64,000 nt of DNA from Gammaproteobacteria bacterium (GCA_026710545.1 JAPOQU010000124.1:186001-250000), one strand, 5' to 3'. Positions 1 to 9,066 are shown, numbered from the stretch's first letter. Notes: generated from the sequence alone by a model not told the origin. Translations and numbers: made by a program.

Positions 1-1234
1 ACGCAACGGCTGCCGTCGGATCCCGGGCCGCACCTTCCGCATAACCGGGGCCGAAGATCATGTAGTCGCGGATGCCGGAGATATCTGTCCTGTCCTTGAT
101 CATCTGGAAGTACCAGCCCATGGAGGAGGTATCACCGTAGAGAACGGTGCCGACCAGATGATTGCCTTCGATGACGAGCCGTTTGTAGACACCCTGGTTC
201 GGATCCCGCAGAACAATCTCCTCCCGGTTATCTCCGTCGGCAAAGTCACCGGCGGAATACAGATCAATCCCGGTCACCTTTAATTGCGCTGCAGTAATCC
301 GCTTCTCAAAGTGTCGTTCCTCGTTTCCGAGTAACGTGGCAGCGGCAACGTTCGCCATCTCATAAAGCGGAGCAAGCAGCCCGTATACTTCTCCGTCGAA
401 TTCAGCGCATTCTCCTATTGCGAGAATGTCCGGGTCGGACGTGCGCATGTGCTTATCGACTACGATCCCTCTATCCGTATGCAAACCGGCATTCTCGGCC
501 AGCCAGACGCTGGGACGAATTCCCACGGCCATGATAACGATATCCGCCTGGATACTGCTGCCGTCCTTGAACAGCACACCCTTGACATGCTCATCACCGG
601 TGATTGCTTTCGTATGCCTGCCCGTCAACACGCGGATGCCGAGCGACTCGATGGCGCGTTGTAACAGGTGGCCGGCTGTCTCATCCAGTTGGCGATCCAT
701 AAGTGTAGGATTACGATGCACTACAGTCACTTCCATGCCCCGGTTGCGCAGCCCTGCAGCCGCCTCCAGACCGAGCAGTCCGCCGCCTATTACTACTGCC
801 TGTCTCCTTGTTTCAGCCGCGGCCAGCATAGCCTTCACGTCATCCAGATCCCGGTAGGAAAGCACGCCTTCCTTGTCATGTCCCGGTACATCGAGGATGA
901 CCGGCGATGACCCGGTTGCAATCAATAGCCTGTCATAAGGTTCCGCGATTCCATTGATGGCTTTAACGATTTTGGCTTCCCGATCAATTTCGGTAACCGG
1001 GCAACCGCGGTAGAGAATAAAGTCGTGTTTGAAATACCAGTCGTCCCCGTGAATGATGGTTTTCTCGAACTCTTCCTCGCCGGACAGGACCGGAGACAGC
1101 ATCACACGGTTATAACTTACGCGGGGTTCGGCATTGAAAATCGTGACGTTATAGGCATCAGGGTCCGTTTCATTCAGCTTTTCCAGGGCACGGCTGGGAG
1201 CCATTCCATTCCCTACAACGATTAGTTCTTTCAT
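1..1234 (-). CDS. nirB: Nitrite reductase [NAD(P)H] large subunit, N-terminal part (cut by window edge)
   Basis: Open reading frame running off the left edge; 411 codons of the N-terminal half are visible, starting at the ATG at 1232-1234. Residues 6-14 (VVGNGMAPS) form the first dinucleotide (FAD) loop, residues 147-158 (VVIGGGLLGLEA) the NAD(P)H loop, and an AIGECAEF motif closes the FAD site. This is the pyridine nucleotide-disulfide oxidoreductase half of NirB/NasB. The siroheme/4Fe-4S half that reduces nitrite to ammonium lies outside the window. The phrase NAEPRVSYNRVMLSPVLSG is typical of assimilatory (NasB-like) forms. A stand-alone rubredoxin- or ferredoxin-type reductase is less likely, but cannot be excluded because the C-terminal half is missing. 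Confidence 0.82.
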   Translation of the reverse strand, partial: MKELIVVGNGMAPSRALEKLNETDPDAYNVTIFNAEPRVSYNRVMLSPVLSGEEEFEKTIIHGDDWYFKHDFILYRGCPVTEIDREAKIVKAINGIAEPYDRLLIATGSSPVILDVPGHDKEGVLSYRDLDDVKAMLAAAETRRQAVVIGGGLLGLEAAAGLRNRGMEVTVVHRNPTLMDRQLDETAGHLLQRAIESLGIRVLTGRHTKAITGDEHVKGVLFKDGSSIQADIVIMAVGIRPSVWLAENAGLHTDRGIVVDKHMRTSDPDILAIGECAEFDGEVYGLLAPLYEMANVAAATLLGNEERHFEKRITAAQLKVTGIDLYSAGDFADGDNREEIVLRDPNQGVYKRLVIEGNHLVGTVLYGDTSSMGWYFQMIKDRTDISGIRDYMIFGPGYAEGAARDPTAAVA

Positions 1235-1248
1235 CGTGGATTCACTTA

Positions 1249-1280
1249 GTTACACCAAGCAGAAACACCATAAGTGTAAC
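1249..1280. promoter_or_regulatory. Inverted repeat in the nirB/SDR divergent intergenic region
   Basis: GTTACAC at 1249-1255 and GTGTAAC at 1274-1280 are perfect 7-base inverted arms separated by 18 bases. They lie 15 bases upstream of the nirB start and about 120 bases upstream of the SDR start, in the only gene-free stretch (1235-1400) between the two divergent genes. This is compatible with a dimeric repressor or activator site acting mainly on nirB. No regulator family is assigned. Confidence 0.3.
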
Positions 1281-1400
1281 AAAAATGAATAGCTTTTTCC
1301 AGAAATACCGTAATTACAATCTGCTCAAGCATTCGGCTGCAGCACGCATGCGCCTGCGGCAGGTTGATCGGTGGCAGGCTGTGATAACATAAAGGTATAA

Positions 1401-2165
1401 ATGAGCACCCTGAAGGACAAACACGTGGTAATTACCGGCGGCGGCAGGGGTATAGGCGCGGCGATTGCAGATGAGATGAATCGGCTGGGCGCCAGGATTA
1501 CCCTGATGGGACGGGCGGAAGGAGCCTTGCATTCCAAGGCGAAACAACTGGATCGTTCATACTGTGTCCAGGTTGACGTAACTGATGACAAAGCCGTACA
1601 AGCAGGATTTGACGAAGCGGTAGCCGGGTTCGGTCCCGTTGATATCCTGGTGAACAATGCCGGAGCGGCTTTCAGCAGTCCGTTTGTTCGTGTCGACAGC
1701 AGGAACTGGGAGCAGGCAATAGCCGTCAATCTGAATGGTGTGTTTTACTGCAGCAGGCAGGCACTGGGCGGCATGCTGGAGGCCGATTGGGGCCGGATAG
1801 TCAATATCGCCAGCACTGCCGGGCTCACCGGCTATGCTTACGTTTCGGCGTATTGTGCAGCCAAGCACGGCGTCATCGGCCTGACCCGCTCGCTGGCGCT
1901 GGAACTGGCGGGGACCGGCATTACCGTCAATGCCATCTGTCCGGGTTATACCAATACCGACTTGATAACCGGGGCGATAACCACGATTATGGATAAAACC
2001 GGCATGTCCCGTGAAGATGCGGAGGCCCGACTGAAGTCGTCGAACCCGCAACACCGGTTCATAGAACCGGAAGAAGTAGCCGCAGCGGTAACCTGGCTGT
2101 GTTTGCCCGGTACCGAATCGATTACCGGCCAGTCCATCCCGATAGCCGGTGGCGAAGTAATGTGA
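1401..2165 (+). CDS. SDR-family 3-hydroxyacyl-CoA dehydrogenase-like oxidoreductase
   Basis: A 254-residue classical short-chain dehydrogenase. It has the TGGGRGIG nucleotide-binding loop at residues 12-19, NNAG at 85-88, and the catalytic S138, Y151 and K155 (YCAAK). It starts at ATG 1401 after a weak AAAGG. It leads a three-gene plus-strand operon with an enoyl-CoA hydratase and an acyl-CoA dehydrogenase, so oxidation of a 3-hydroxyacyl-CoA intermediate is the natural role. The same trio accompanies 2-aminobenzoyl-CoA (abm-type) or salicylyl-CoA degradation genes in beta- and gammaproteobacteria; that substrate is an inference. The long opposite-strand frame at 1557-2216 is a shadow. Confidence 0.85.
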   Translation: MSTLKDKHVVITGGGRGIGAAIADEMNRLGARITLMGRAEGALHSKAKQLDRSYCVQVDVTDDKAVQAGFDEAVAGFGPVDILVNNAGAAFSSPFVRVDSRNWEQAIAVNLNGVFYCSRQALGGMLEADWGRIVNIASTAGLTGYAYVSAYCAAKHGVIGLTRSLALELAGTGITVNAICPGYTNTDLITGAITTIMDKTGMSREDAEARLKSSNPQHRFIEPEEVAAAVTWLCLPGTESITGQSIPIAGGEVM

Positions 2166-2208
2166 GACATGCAATTCAGTTGCAGCCGGGAAATCCGGGG
2201 AAATATCA

Positions 2209-3018
2209 ATGAACATGCAAGACTACAACCCGCAGCATTTTGACTGGTCCTGTGCAAACGGCATTGCCACGCTGACCCTGAACCGGCCGGAAAGAAAGAA
2301 TCCCCTGACGTTTGACTCGTACGCGGAGTTGCGTGATACGTTCCGCCGGTTGGCCGGCGCGGATGACGTAAACGTCGTCATCGTTACCGGTGCGGAAGGA
2401 AACTTCTGCTCGGGCGGCGACGTGCACGACATTATCGGCCCGCTGACGCAAAAGAACATGAAAGGCCTGCTGGAATTTACCCGCATGACCGGTGATCTCA
2501 TCAAGGCCGTGATCCATTGCCCGCAACCGGTCATTGCCGCGGTTGACGGTATCTGCGTCGGCGCCGGCGCCGCTATCGCCATGGCAAGCGATATGCGCAT
2601 AGCGACCCCGGCAGCGAAAACCGCGTTTCTGTTCACCCGTGTCGGGCTTGCCGGCTGTGATATGGGCGCCTGCGCCTTGCTGCCCCGGATTATCGGGCAG
2701 GGGCGCGCCGCGGAATTGCTGTATACGGCTCGCTCCATGTCCGCGGAAGAAGGGGTGCGCTGGGGATTTTATAATACCCTCTCGTCATCCGATACGCTGC
2801 TTGCGGACGCCGGCATGCTGGCCGAACGGTTGCTCAAGGGACCGGCGTTCGCGCACGGCATCACCAAGACCATGCTGCGCCAGGAATGGAACATGGCGCT
2901 GGAGCAGGCAATCGAAGCCGAGGCCCAGGCCCAGGCCATCTGTATGCAGACCGAAGATTTCCGGCGCGCCTACAACGCGTTCGTCAACAAGGAAAGACCG
3001 GTGTTCGAAGGTGACTGA
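2209..3018 (+). CDS. Enoyl-CoA hydratase/isomerase (crotonase) family protein
   Basis: A 269-residue crotonase-fold protein. The oxyanion-hole segment FCSGGD is at residues 66-71 and the second helix [13 protein letters not shown] at 148-160. In this subfamily the usual catalytic Glu region carries D151 instead. It starts 43 bases after the SDR stop and its TGA overlaps the ATG of the acyl-CoA dehydrogenase by one base (TGATG), so the two are translationally coupled. It probably hydrates an unsaturated acyl-CoA from ring cleavage or dearomatisation. Its wording ([28 protein letters not shown] near the C terminus) resembles the hydratase of aminobenzoyl-CoA gene clusters; this comparison is from memory. 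Confidence 0.85.
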   Translation: MNMQDYNPQHFDWSCANGIATLTLNRPERKNPLTFDSYAELRDTFRRLAGADDVNVVIVTGAEGNFCSGGDVHDIIGPLTQKNMKGLLEFTRMTGDLIKAVIHCPQPVIAAVDGICVGAGAAIAMASDMRIATPAAKTAFLFTRVGLAGCDMGACALLPRIIGQGRAAELLYTARSMSAEEGVRWGFYNTLSSSDTLLADAGMLAERLLKGPAFAHGITKTMLRQEWNMALEQAIEAEAQAQAICMQTEDFRRAYNAFVNKERPVFEGD

Positions 3019-4196
3019 TGCCTGATCGCGGTTACCTTGACTGGCCGTTTTTTACGCAGGAACACGAACGGCTGGCCAATAAAATCGGGGCATGGGCCGG
3101 CCGGCGCCTGTCCGGAAAACATCCGGATGACGTCGATGAGGCCTGCAAGGCGCTGCTGAAACAATTGGCCGAATCCGGCTGGCTGAAGTATGCTGCGCCG
3201 GCGCCGAAACATGATCCCGCCGGGCCGCCGGATGTCAGGTCCCTGTGCCTTATCCGCGAGACCCTGGCGTATCATTCCGGCCTGGCGGATTTCGTCTTTG
3301 CCATGCAGGGGCTGGGCAGCGGCGCAATAGCGTTATTCGGCAACGCGGAACAAAAACACGATTACCTGCCGGCGGTGCGCAGCGGTAACAGGATAGTCGC
3401 GTTTGCCCTGTCGGAACCCGAGTCCGGCTCCGACGTCGCGGCCATGACGACGTGCGCGGTTGCGGACGGCGCCGGTTACGTGCTCAACGGCGAGAAAACC
3501 TGGATCTCAAACGGGGGCATTGCCGACTTCTATACCCTGTTCGCCAGGACCGGTGAAGGACCCGGCACACGCGGGTTGAGCGCTTTTGTCGTCGATGCCG
3601 ATACACCGGGTCTGGAAATAGCCGAACGCATCGAGGTTATCGCCCCTCACCCGTTGGCGCGGCTTAAATTCAACGATTGCCGGGTGCCGAAAACCAGGTT
3701 GCTGGGCAAGCCCGGCGAAGGTTTCAAAATCGCCATGGCAACCCTTGATGTGTTCCGTTCTACTGTCGGCGCTGCTGCGCTGGGGTTTGCCAGGCGTGCA
3801 CTGGATGAGGCGCTGGGACACGCCGCAACACGGAAGCTGTTCGGAGAGGCGCTTGCCGACATGCAGATGACACAGGACAGGATCGCTGATATGGCGGTTG
3901 CCATAGACGCGTCCGCCCTGCTGGTTTACCGCGCCGCGTGGACAAAAGACAGCGGCGCCGGGCGGGTAACGCGGGAGGCGGCCATGGCTAAACTGCACGC
4001 TACCGAATCCGCCCAGGAAGTCATAGACCGGGCCGTTCAGCTTTTCGGAGGACGCGGCGTGACCCGCGGCGAAAAGGTGGAGGAACTGTACCGGGAAATC
4101 CGCGCCCTGCGCATTTACGAAGGCGCATCGGAGATACAGAAGCTGATCATAGCGAAAGAGACAATTAGGAATTACGAATTAGGAATTACGAATTAG
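3018..4196 (+). CDS. Acyl-CoA dehydrogenase
   Basis: A 392-residue flavoprotein. It has the FAD-binding signature [13 protein letters not shown] (about residues 131-143), the GEKTWISNG segment, and near the C terminus [10 protein letters not shown], which includes the conserved Glu that abstracts the alpha proton. It oxidises an acyl-CoA to the enoyl-CoA used by the preceding hydratase, passing electrons to ETF. The last nine codons (RNYELGITN, then TAG) are encoded by the heptamer repeat array that begins at 4163, so the native C terminus appears to have been replaced or extended by repeat DNA. The fold is complete before that point. Confidence 0.9.
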   Translation: MPDRGYLDWPFFTQEHERLANKIGAWAGRRLSGKHPDDVDEACKALLKQLAESGWLKYAAPAPKHDPAGPPDVRSLCLIRETLAYHSGLADFVFAMQGLGSGAIALFGNAEQKHDYLPAVRSGNRIVAFALSEPESGSDVAAMTTCAVADGAGYVLNGEKTWISNGGIADFYTLFARTGEGPGTRGLSAFVVDADTPGLEIAERIEVIAPHPLARLKFNDCRVPKTRLLGKPGEGFKIAMATLDVFRSTVGAAALGFARRALDEALGHAATRKLFGEALADMQMTQDRIADMAVAIDASALLVYRAAWTKDSGAGRVTREAAMAKLHATESAQEVIDRAVQLFGGRGVTRGEKVEELYREIRALRIYEGASEIQKLIIAKETIRNYELGITN

Positions 4197-4332
4197 GAAT
4201 TACGAATTAGGAATTAATGTGCCGCCTGTGGCGGCGGTTTTTCAATGCATCTTATCCCTTCCGCAAGTTGGATCAAAGCACACGGTTACGTAACATTCGT
4301 AATTCGTAATTCCTAATTCGTAATTCTTAATT
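4163..4332. repeat. Heptamer-array inverted repeat, locus A
   Basis: The left arm (4163-4216) is seven heptamers alternating AATTAGG and AATTACG, plus a partial eighth. The right arm (4295-4332) is the inverted version. Segments 4170-4194 and 4301-4325 are perfectly complementary over 25 bases. Between the arms lies a GC-rich hairpin followed by T residues (listed separately) and about 50 bases of unique sequence. The left arm encodes the end of the upstream acyl-CoA dehydrogenase; the right arm ends 9 bases before the mtaB start. The same family occurs at about 37.4, 40.7 and 47.1 kb. Simple tandem arrays without spacers rule out CRISPR. Confidence 0.9.
4221..4242 (+). terminator. Rho-independent terminator inside repeat locus A
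   Basis: GCCGCC (4221-4226), a 3-base loop, GGCGGC (4230-4235), then GG and five T residues. Being 25 bases past the acyl-CoA dehydrogenase stop, it would end the three-gene operon. A closely similar stem with T-run sits at the same relative place in repeat locus B (37339-37362), so the terminator seems to belong to the repeat element. Confidence 0.7.
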
Positions 4333-4341
4333 GTTATCATC

Positions 4342-5643
4342 ATGCAAGTAGCACTGAAGTCCCTGGGTTGCCGCCTGAATGAAGCCGAACTTGAACACTG
4401 GGCGAACGGGTTCCAGGCGGCCGGCCACCGCCTGACCACGATAGTCGAGGACGCCGACCTGGTTGTCGTGAATACCTGCGCCGTCACCCGGGAAGCGGAG
4501 AAAAAGTCCAGGCAGCTTATCCGGCGCGCGCAACGCCGTAATGCAACTGCCAAGCTGGTGGTCAGCGGTTGCTATGCGAGCCTGCAACCCGGCGCTGTCA
4601 ACGAATTGCCGGGGGTCGACCTGGTTGTGCGCAATACCGAGAAAGACCGCCTGGTCGATATCGTAACGCGCGAACTGGTAGCCGAAGCCATGCCTGGCAG
4701 CGCGACTGAACCCGGGGAAGCCGCCCTGTTTGCCAGGGGGCGCAACCGGGCATTTATCAAGATACAGGACGGTTGCCGGCACAAGTGCACCTTCTGCATT
4801 GTCACGGTAGCACGCGGCGCGGAGCGCAGCCGCGGGACCGGGGATATCGTCGCTGAGATTAACCGCTTGCATTCACGGCAAATACAGGAAGCGGTGCTGA
4901 CCGGCGTGCATATCGGCGCCTACGGGCATGACCTGGGGACGGATTTGCCTGCCCTGGTCAAAACGATTCTTGCTGAAACAGATATCCCCCGCTTGCGTCT
5001 GGGTTCGCTGGAACCCTGGAATATCGACGAAGACTTTTTTGAGCTGTTCGCTAACCCCCGCTTCATGCCGCACCTGCACCTGCCCCTGCAAAGCGGCAGT
5101 GACACCGTGCTCCGGCGCATGGGGCGGCGTTGCAGGACCGGCGAGTATATGGACCTGGCGCGTCGCGCAAGAGAGATGGTCCCCGACATGAACCTGACAA
5201 CGGATATCATCGCCGGTTTTCCCGGTGAAACAGACATTGAATGGCAGCAGACCCTTGATTTCTGCCGGGCAGTCGGGTTTTCCCATATCCATATATTCCC
5301 TTATTCGGCGCGCGCCGGCACCAGGGCTGCTACGCTCCCTGGACAGGTAACTGCAGAAGTAAAGAAAAACAGGTGCCGGCAGTTGCATGGCGCGGCGCGG
5401 CAGATGAAACATGCCTGTATGCAGCGCCATGTGGGCCGTTCCTTGCCCATACTGGTGGAAAGCGATGTTGGCGCCATGAATGGACAGCCGGTGCGTTACG
5501 GCTATTCGCCGAATTACCTGCGTGTCGCTATCCCCGTTTCAGGAGAGTTTCCCCCTGCAAACAGTATAGTGACGGTACAGGCAGAATACTACGACCCGGT
5601 GACCGCCACACTGCTGGCAACCATACCCGGTCACGTGAATTAA
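4342..5643 (+). CDS. mtaB: tRNA t6A37 methylthiotransferase MtaB
   Basis: A 433-residue radical SAM methylthiotransferase that converts t6A37 to ms2t6A37 in ANN-reading tRNAs. The N-terminal UPF0004 domain carries C10, C46 and C77 for the auxiliary 4Fe-4S cluster; the radical SAM cluster ligands are C145, C149 and C152 (CRHKCTFC). A TRAM-like tail follows. The opening CRLNEAE and the absence of MiaB or RimO hallmarks favour MtaB. No Shine-Dalgarno is visible, because the bases before the ATG belong to repeat locus A. The stop overlaps the convergent gene's stop by 4 bases. Confidence 0.92.
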   Translation: MQVALKSLGCRLNEAELEHWANGFQAAGHRLTTIVEDADLVVVNTCAVTREAEKKSRQLIRRAQRRNATAKLVVSGCYASLQPGAVNELPGVDLVVRNTEKDRLVDIVTRELVAEAMPGSATEPGEAALFARGRNRAFIKIQDGCRHKCTFCIVTVARGAERSRGTGDIVAEINRLHSRQIQEAVLTGVHIGAYGHDLGTDLPALVKTILAETDIPRLRLGSLEPWNIDEDFFELFANPRFMPHLHLPLQSGSDTVLRRMGRRCRTGEYMDLARRAREMVPDMNLTTDIIAGFPGETDIEWQQTLDFCRAVGFSHIHIFPYSARAGTRAATLPGQVTAEVKKNRCRQLHGAARQMKHACMQRHVGRSLPILVESDVGAMNGQPVRYGYSPNYLRVAIPVSGEFPPANSIVTVQAEYYDPVTATLLATIPGHVN

Positions 5644-6122
5644 CGCGCCTCCCGGGCGGCAATATGCTCCTGGACAGTTGTTTCCAGGGCGCTGAGTTTA
5701 TCGGCGATTCGTGTTACTTTCGCGAGTTCCTTGCGGATTTCACCGGCACTGGAGAGTGCGCCCAGCATGGGTGGGTTTTTCAGCATCGCATAGCCCTGCC
5801 GCATCTGGTCCCGGATAGTCCGCGCCTGCTCGGGCGATACCTGTAGCTTCCATATCCGGGAGTTGAGCCTGCCTAGCTGCAGTCGTACGGTATCACGGGC
5901 CTGTTCCAGTCTGGCATACTCGGCGCGCATCGCCGCAACGCGTTTTTCGTTGCCTGATGCGTCGTATTCCGGTTCCTGCGGGTAAGACGGCGCAGCCTCG
6001 CCCGGCGACGCGTTGACCGGTTGTTCCTGATCCGTGTTTGCGGTTCTGTCCAGGCTGAGCAGCAAGATGCCTGCTCCGCCGGCAAGTAAAATGATAGCTG
6101 TAAAAACCAGATTTCTGTTCAT
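5640..6122 (-). CDS. Hypothetical membrane-anchored coiled-coil protein
   Basis: 160 residues. An N-terminal hydrophobic segment (residues 5-24, ending LLLSLD) is a signal anchor. A Pro/Glu-rich linker follows (about 30-52), then a heptad-like charged stretch (about 55-160, with MRAEYARLEQARDTVRLQL) predicted to be coiled coil, probably periplasmic. No enzyme motif is seen and I do not recognise the family. It is convergent with mtaB and divergent from the PilZ-like gene. The good start ATG at 6120-6122 and steady codon use support a real gene. Confidence 0.65.
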   Translation of the reverse strand: MNRNLVFTAIILLAGGAGILLLSLDRTANTDQEQPVNASPGEAAPSYPQEPEYDASGNEKRVAAMRAEYARLEQARDTVRLQLGRLNSRIWKLQVSPEQARTIRDQMRQGYAMLKNPPMLGALSSAGEIRKELAKVTRIADKLSALETTVQEHIAAREAR

Positions 6123-6210
6123 GTTGCAGCTTATTTGGCCGGTAACGGCCTGTTATTCAGGTTATATCTTATAATGATCGTTTAACTTTATGTTTTTTTG
6201 AAAAAAATAC

Positions 6211-6240
6211 TTGATTTTCACTTCTTATAGGGTATAAAAT
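6211..6240 (+). promoter_or_regulatory. Candidate sigma-70 promoter for the PilZ-like gene
   Basis: TTGATT at 6211-6216, then TAAAAT at 6235-6240 (18-base spacer) or TATAAA at 6233-6238 (16-base spacer), in an A+T-rich stretch about 35 bases upstream of the start at 6273. Confidence 0.45.
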
Positions 6241-6272
6241 ACAAGCGCTATTTTCAATAGGGGTGAGAACCA

Positions 6273-6785
6273 ATGCTACTTCAAATACTGAACGGCATAA
6301 AGAAAAGACGCGGCAGGGATATGCGTGCAATACAGCACAAACTCGTCGGCCAGGCGCCGCTCACGGATACGCAAACAGGTTTTATTCACCACCGCAATGG
6401 CTTCCCGCTACATTACAAACAGCTCCGGTTTGCTGAAAATAACAGTCATGCCGAAGACGGACAAGGCAATATCGGTTTATTGTTCCACTCCGATAAATAC
6501 CTGAAACCCGGAACAACTATCGAAGCTACCATTTCCTCACGTGATATACCGGAAACTATCCGCGGCAAGGTGGTCATGGTGCGGGACCGGGACGACTATT
6601 ATGAGATAGGTCTGTGGTTAAGCGACCAGGAAGATGCCAGCCGGGCGCGCATAGTTGAACAGGCCTGTCATATTGAAGCATATATCAAGGAAAAGAAATT
6701 CCGTGACGGACCCTATGTCCTCAACAGGGACGGTGCGGCACAGGAGTGGATCAGCAAACATGCCGCCGGCGTTCCCGGCCAGTAA
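6273..6785 (+). CDS. PilZ-like domain protein
   Basis: 170 residues; clear AGGGGTGA ribosome-binding site 5-12 bases before the ATG. The central part (about residues 60-120: GNIGLLFHSDKYLKPGTTIEATI, then RGKVVMVRD...YEIGLWL) has the beta-barrel pattern of PilZ domains. The c-di-GMP-binding RxxxR and (D/N)xSxxG motifs are not intact: GQGNIGLLF stands where DxSxxGL is expected. It is therefore called PilZ-like; it may have lost c-di-GMP binding or bind another ligand. It is monocistronic, facing the convergent msrA. Confidence 0.55.
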   Translation: MLLQILNGIKKRRGRDMRAIQHKLVGQAPLTDTQTGFIHHRNGFPLHYKQLRFAENNSHAEDGQGNIGLLFHSDKYLKPGTTIEATISSRDIPETIRGKVVMVRDRDDYYEIGLWLSDQEDASRARIVEQACHIEAYIKEKKFRDGPYVLNRDGAAQEWISKHAAGVPGQ

Positions 6786-6793
6786 CTATCCTG

Positions 6794-7444
6794 TTAGCGG
6801 CTGTCCCCGGCCGGCGGATAGTTTACCCCTGTTCCCCCCAGGCCGCAGTATCCGCCGGGATTTTTTGCAAGATATTGCTGGTGATAATCCTCTGCGTAGT
6901 AGAATGCGGGAGCGTCAAGTATTTCGGTGGTAATACTGCCGTAACCTCGTTGCGCCAGACTTGACTGGTAACTGGTCTTTGAAGCCGACGCCAACCTGTT
7001 TTGCTCTTCGGTAAAAGTGTATATCCCTGAGCGGTACTGCGTTCCCACGTCATTGCCCTGGCGCATTCCCTGGGTAGGATCGTGTGCTTCCCAGAACACC
7101 TGCAATAATTCTTCGTAGGCAATCGTATGAGGTTCATAAACCACCAGCACCACTTCGTTATGGCCGGTCATTCCGCTGCACACTTCGCGGTAGGTGGGAT
7201 TCGGAGTATACCCGGCAGCATAGCCAACCGCAGTGGTATACACCCCGTCAAGCTGCCAGTATTTCCGCTCTGCCCCCCAGAAACACCCCAGGCCGAAAAC
7301 GGCCTGCATCATTCCGTCCGGGAACGGCGGCTTCAGCGGGGTGCCGTTGACGAAGTGCCTGTCGGTTACCGGGAGCGCAATTGCACGGCCCGGTAACGCA
7401 TCGGAACTGCCTGGTATGTTCAATCTGTCCGTATTGAATAACAC
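6794..7444 (-). CDS. msrA: Peptide-methionine (S)-S-oxide reductase MsrA
   Basis: 216 residues with the catalytic C54 in GCFWG and the downstream [15 protein letters not shown] and YRSGIY segments typical of MsrA. It reduces methionine-S-sulfoxide in oxidised proteins using thioredoxin. The first 45 residues ([12 protein letters not shown], then VNGTP) match the N-terminal extension of the long E. coli-type enzyme, supporting the GTG start at 7442-7444. The internal MM at residues 45-46 is an alternative start. A C-terminal [10 protein letters not shown] supplies a probable resolving cysteine. Confidence 0.92.
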   Translation of the reverse strand: MLFNTDRLNIPGSSDALPGRAIALPVTDRHFVNGTPLKPPFPDGMMQAVFGLGCFWGAERKYWQLDGVYTTAVGYAAGYTPNPTYREVCSGMTGHNEVVLVVYEPHTIAYEELLQVFWEAHDPTQGMRQGNDVGTQYRSGIYTFTEEQNRLASASKTSYQSSLAQRGYGSITTEILDAPAFYYAEDYHQQYLAKNPGGYCGLGGTGVNYPPAGDSR

Positions 7445-7534
7445 TGTCTTGTAGTCAGTTGGAACCTGAGATTTCGGCCTGTAAAACTATTTTAATATTC
7501 GTGCTGTTAAATTAAAAGTAACGGGCATTCTAAT

Positions 7535-7562
7535 TGTACATTATATGAATTTATCATGTACA
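7535..7562. promoter_or_regulatory. TGTACAT inverted repeat between msrA and the KamA-like gene
   Basis: TGTACAT (7535-7541) and ATGTACA (7556-7562), perfect 7-base arms with a 14-base A+T-rich spacer, in the 239-base divergent intergenic region 7445-7683. Nothing else distinct is seen in that region apart from its high A+T content. The arms match those at the toxin-antitoxin operator near 13.9 kb. Confidence 0.3.
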
Positions 7563-7689
7563 TACTAGTAGTTTTCTTGTTTTCATAGTCGGAAAACTCT
7601 GCTATGCTTGCCCTACGAATAAATAATTTATAACCCGCTGGGCCACATAAACAATAACAACGGCCCTAAAAAATATAGGGAGAGTGTCA

Positions 7690-9066
7690 TTGAATTATGC
7701 TGCTTATGCACGAAGGCCTGAACTCGTCCCGAGTTCAAAGTTCAAGGTTTACACCGAAAAGCACCTGGATAAGATAGTTCACCTGGATACCCTGCCGAAC
7801 CAGTTACGGAACGACATCCGGGTAGTTGCCAAAATACTGCCGTTCCGGGTCAACCAGTACGTTCTCGACCAGCTTATCGACTGGGAAAATGCCGAGAACG
7901 ACCCCATGTTCATCCTGACTTTCCCCCAGCGGGATATGCTGAAACCGGAGGCATTCAGCAGGATGGCTGACCTGATGGGTTCAGGCGCGGATGCCAGGAC
8001 CATCCAGGCCCTCGCTACTGAGCTGCGCAACGATCTCAATCCTCATCCTGCCGGCCAGATGGAGTTGAACGTGCCTGTTATGGATAACGAACAGTTGTCC
8101 GGCATGCAGCACAAGTACAATGAGACTGTCCTGTTTTTTCCGTCCCAGGGCCAGGTGTGCCACTCCTACTGTACGTTCTGTTTCCGCTGGGCACAGTTCG
8201 TCGGCGATAAATCGCTGCGCTTTTCATCCGGCGAAGTCGAAGGACTATATGCTTACCTGAAACAGCACAAGGAAGTATCCGACCTGCTTCTTACCGGGGG
8301 TGACCCCATGGTAATGAAGACAAACCACCTCCAATATTATCTTGAACCCCTGCTCGACCCCAGCCTTGACCATGTCCAGACCGTGCGCATAGGCAGCAAG
8401 GCGTTGACTTACTGGCCGCACCGGTTTGTTACTGATAACGACGCTGACGACCTGTTGCGTTTACTGGAAAAACTGACAAAAGCAGGCAAACATGTGGCAT
8501 TCATGGCCCATTTCAATCATTGGAGAGAACTTGAGGCGAACATGACCCGGCGCGCCATCCGGCGTATCCGCGCAACCGGCGCGGAAATTCGCTGCCAGGG
8601 GCCGTTACTGGACAAGATCAACAACGACCCGGCAATATGGTCGAGGATGTGGCGTGAGCAGGTCAGGCTGGGCTTGATCCCGTATTACATGTTTGTTGAG
8701 CGTGACACCGGCGCGCGGCGTTATTTCGAGGTGCCGCTGGCGCGTGCCCTGGATGTGTTCCAGCAGGCATACCAGTCCGTATCAGGCCTCGCCCGGACGG
8801 TCCGCGGGCCTTCGATGAGCGCATCCCCCGGCAAGGTGCAGGTGCAGGGCGTGACTGAAATTAACAATGAGAAAGTCTTTCTGCTGCGCTTCCTGCAGGG
8901 CCGTAATGAGAACTGGACCCGGCAGCCTTTCTTTGCAGGTTTTGATGAAAACGCGACCTGGCTGGATGACCTGAAGCCTGCGTTTGGCCAGGATCAATTC
9001 TTTTTTGAAGAAGAGTACCGGCAAATACTCAACGAGCGCCTGACGGACCAGAGTCTCCCCAACTGA
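7690..9066 (+). CDS. KamA-family radical SAM protein (lysine 2,3-aminomutase-like)
   Basis: About 458 residues. The radical SAM motif CHSYCTFC gives C157, C161 and C164; LLTGGDPM follows as the SAM-binding GGD segment; SASPGKVQV near residue 382 keeps the Lys that binds PLP in aminomutases. The frame is also open from GTG 7684, but AGGGAG at 7678-7683 abuts that codon and sits 6 bases before TTG 7690, so TTG is the likelier start. The substrate is unknown: lysine, glutamate or another amino acid is possible. It is not EpmB, which is much shorter. No amino-acid biosynthetic partner is adjacent; the gene is flanked by divergent msrA and a convergent GST. Confidence 0.8.
   Translation: MNYAAYARRPELVPSSKFKVYTEKHLDKIVHLDTLPNQLRNDIRVVAKILPFRVNQYVLDQLIDWENAENDPMFILTFPQRDMLKPEAFSRMADLMGSGADARTIQALATELRNDLNPHPAGQMELNVPVMDNEQLSGMQHKYNETVLFFPSQGQVCHSYCTFCFRWAQFVGDKSLRFSSGEVEGLYAYLKQHKEVSDLLLTGGDPMVMKTNHLQYYLEPLLDPSLDHVQTVRIGSKALTYWPHRFVTDNDADDLLRLLEKLTKAGKHVAFMAHFNHWRELEANMTRRAIRRIRATGAEIRCQGPLLDKINNDPAIWSRMWREQVRLGLIPYYMFVERDTGARRYFEVPLARALDVFQQAYQSVSGLARTVRGPSMSASPGKVQVQGVTEINNEKVFLLRFLQGRNENWTRQPFFAGFDENATWLDDLKPAFGQDQFFFEEEYRQILNERLTDQSLPN

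Noticed and set aside
4163-4332. Possible CRISPR array (regular short repeats)
   Set aside because: The repeats are contiguous heptamers without unique spacers, and the array is mirrored by an inverted copy; no cas genes are present.
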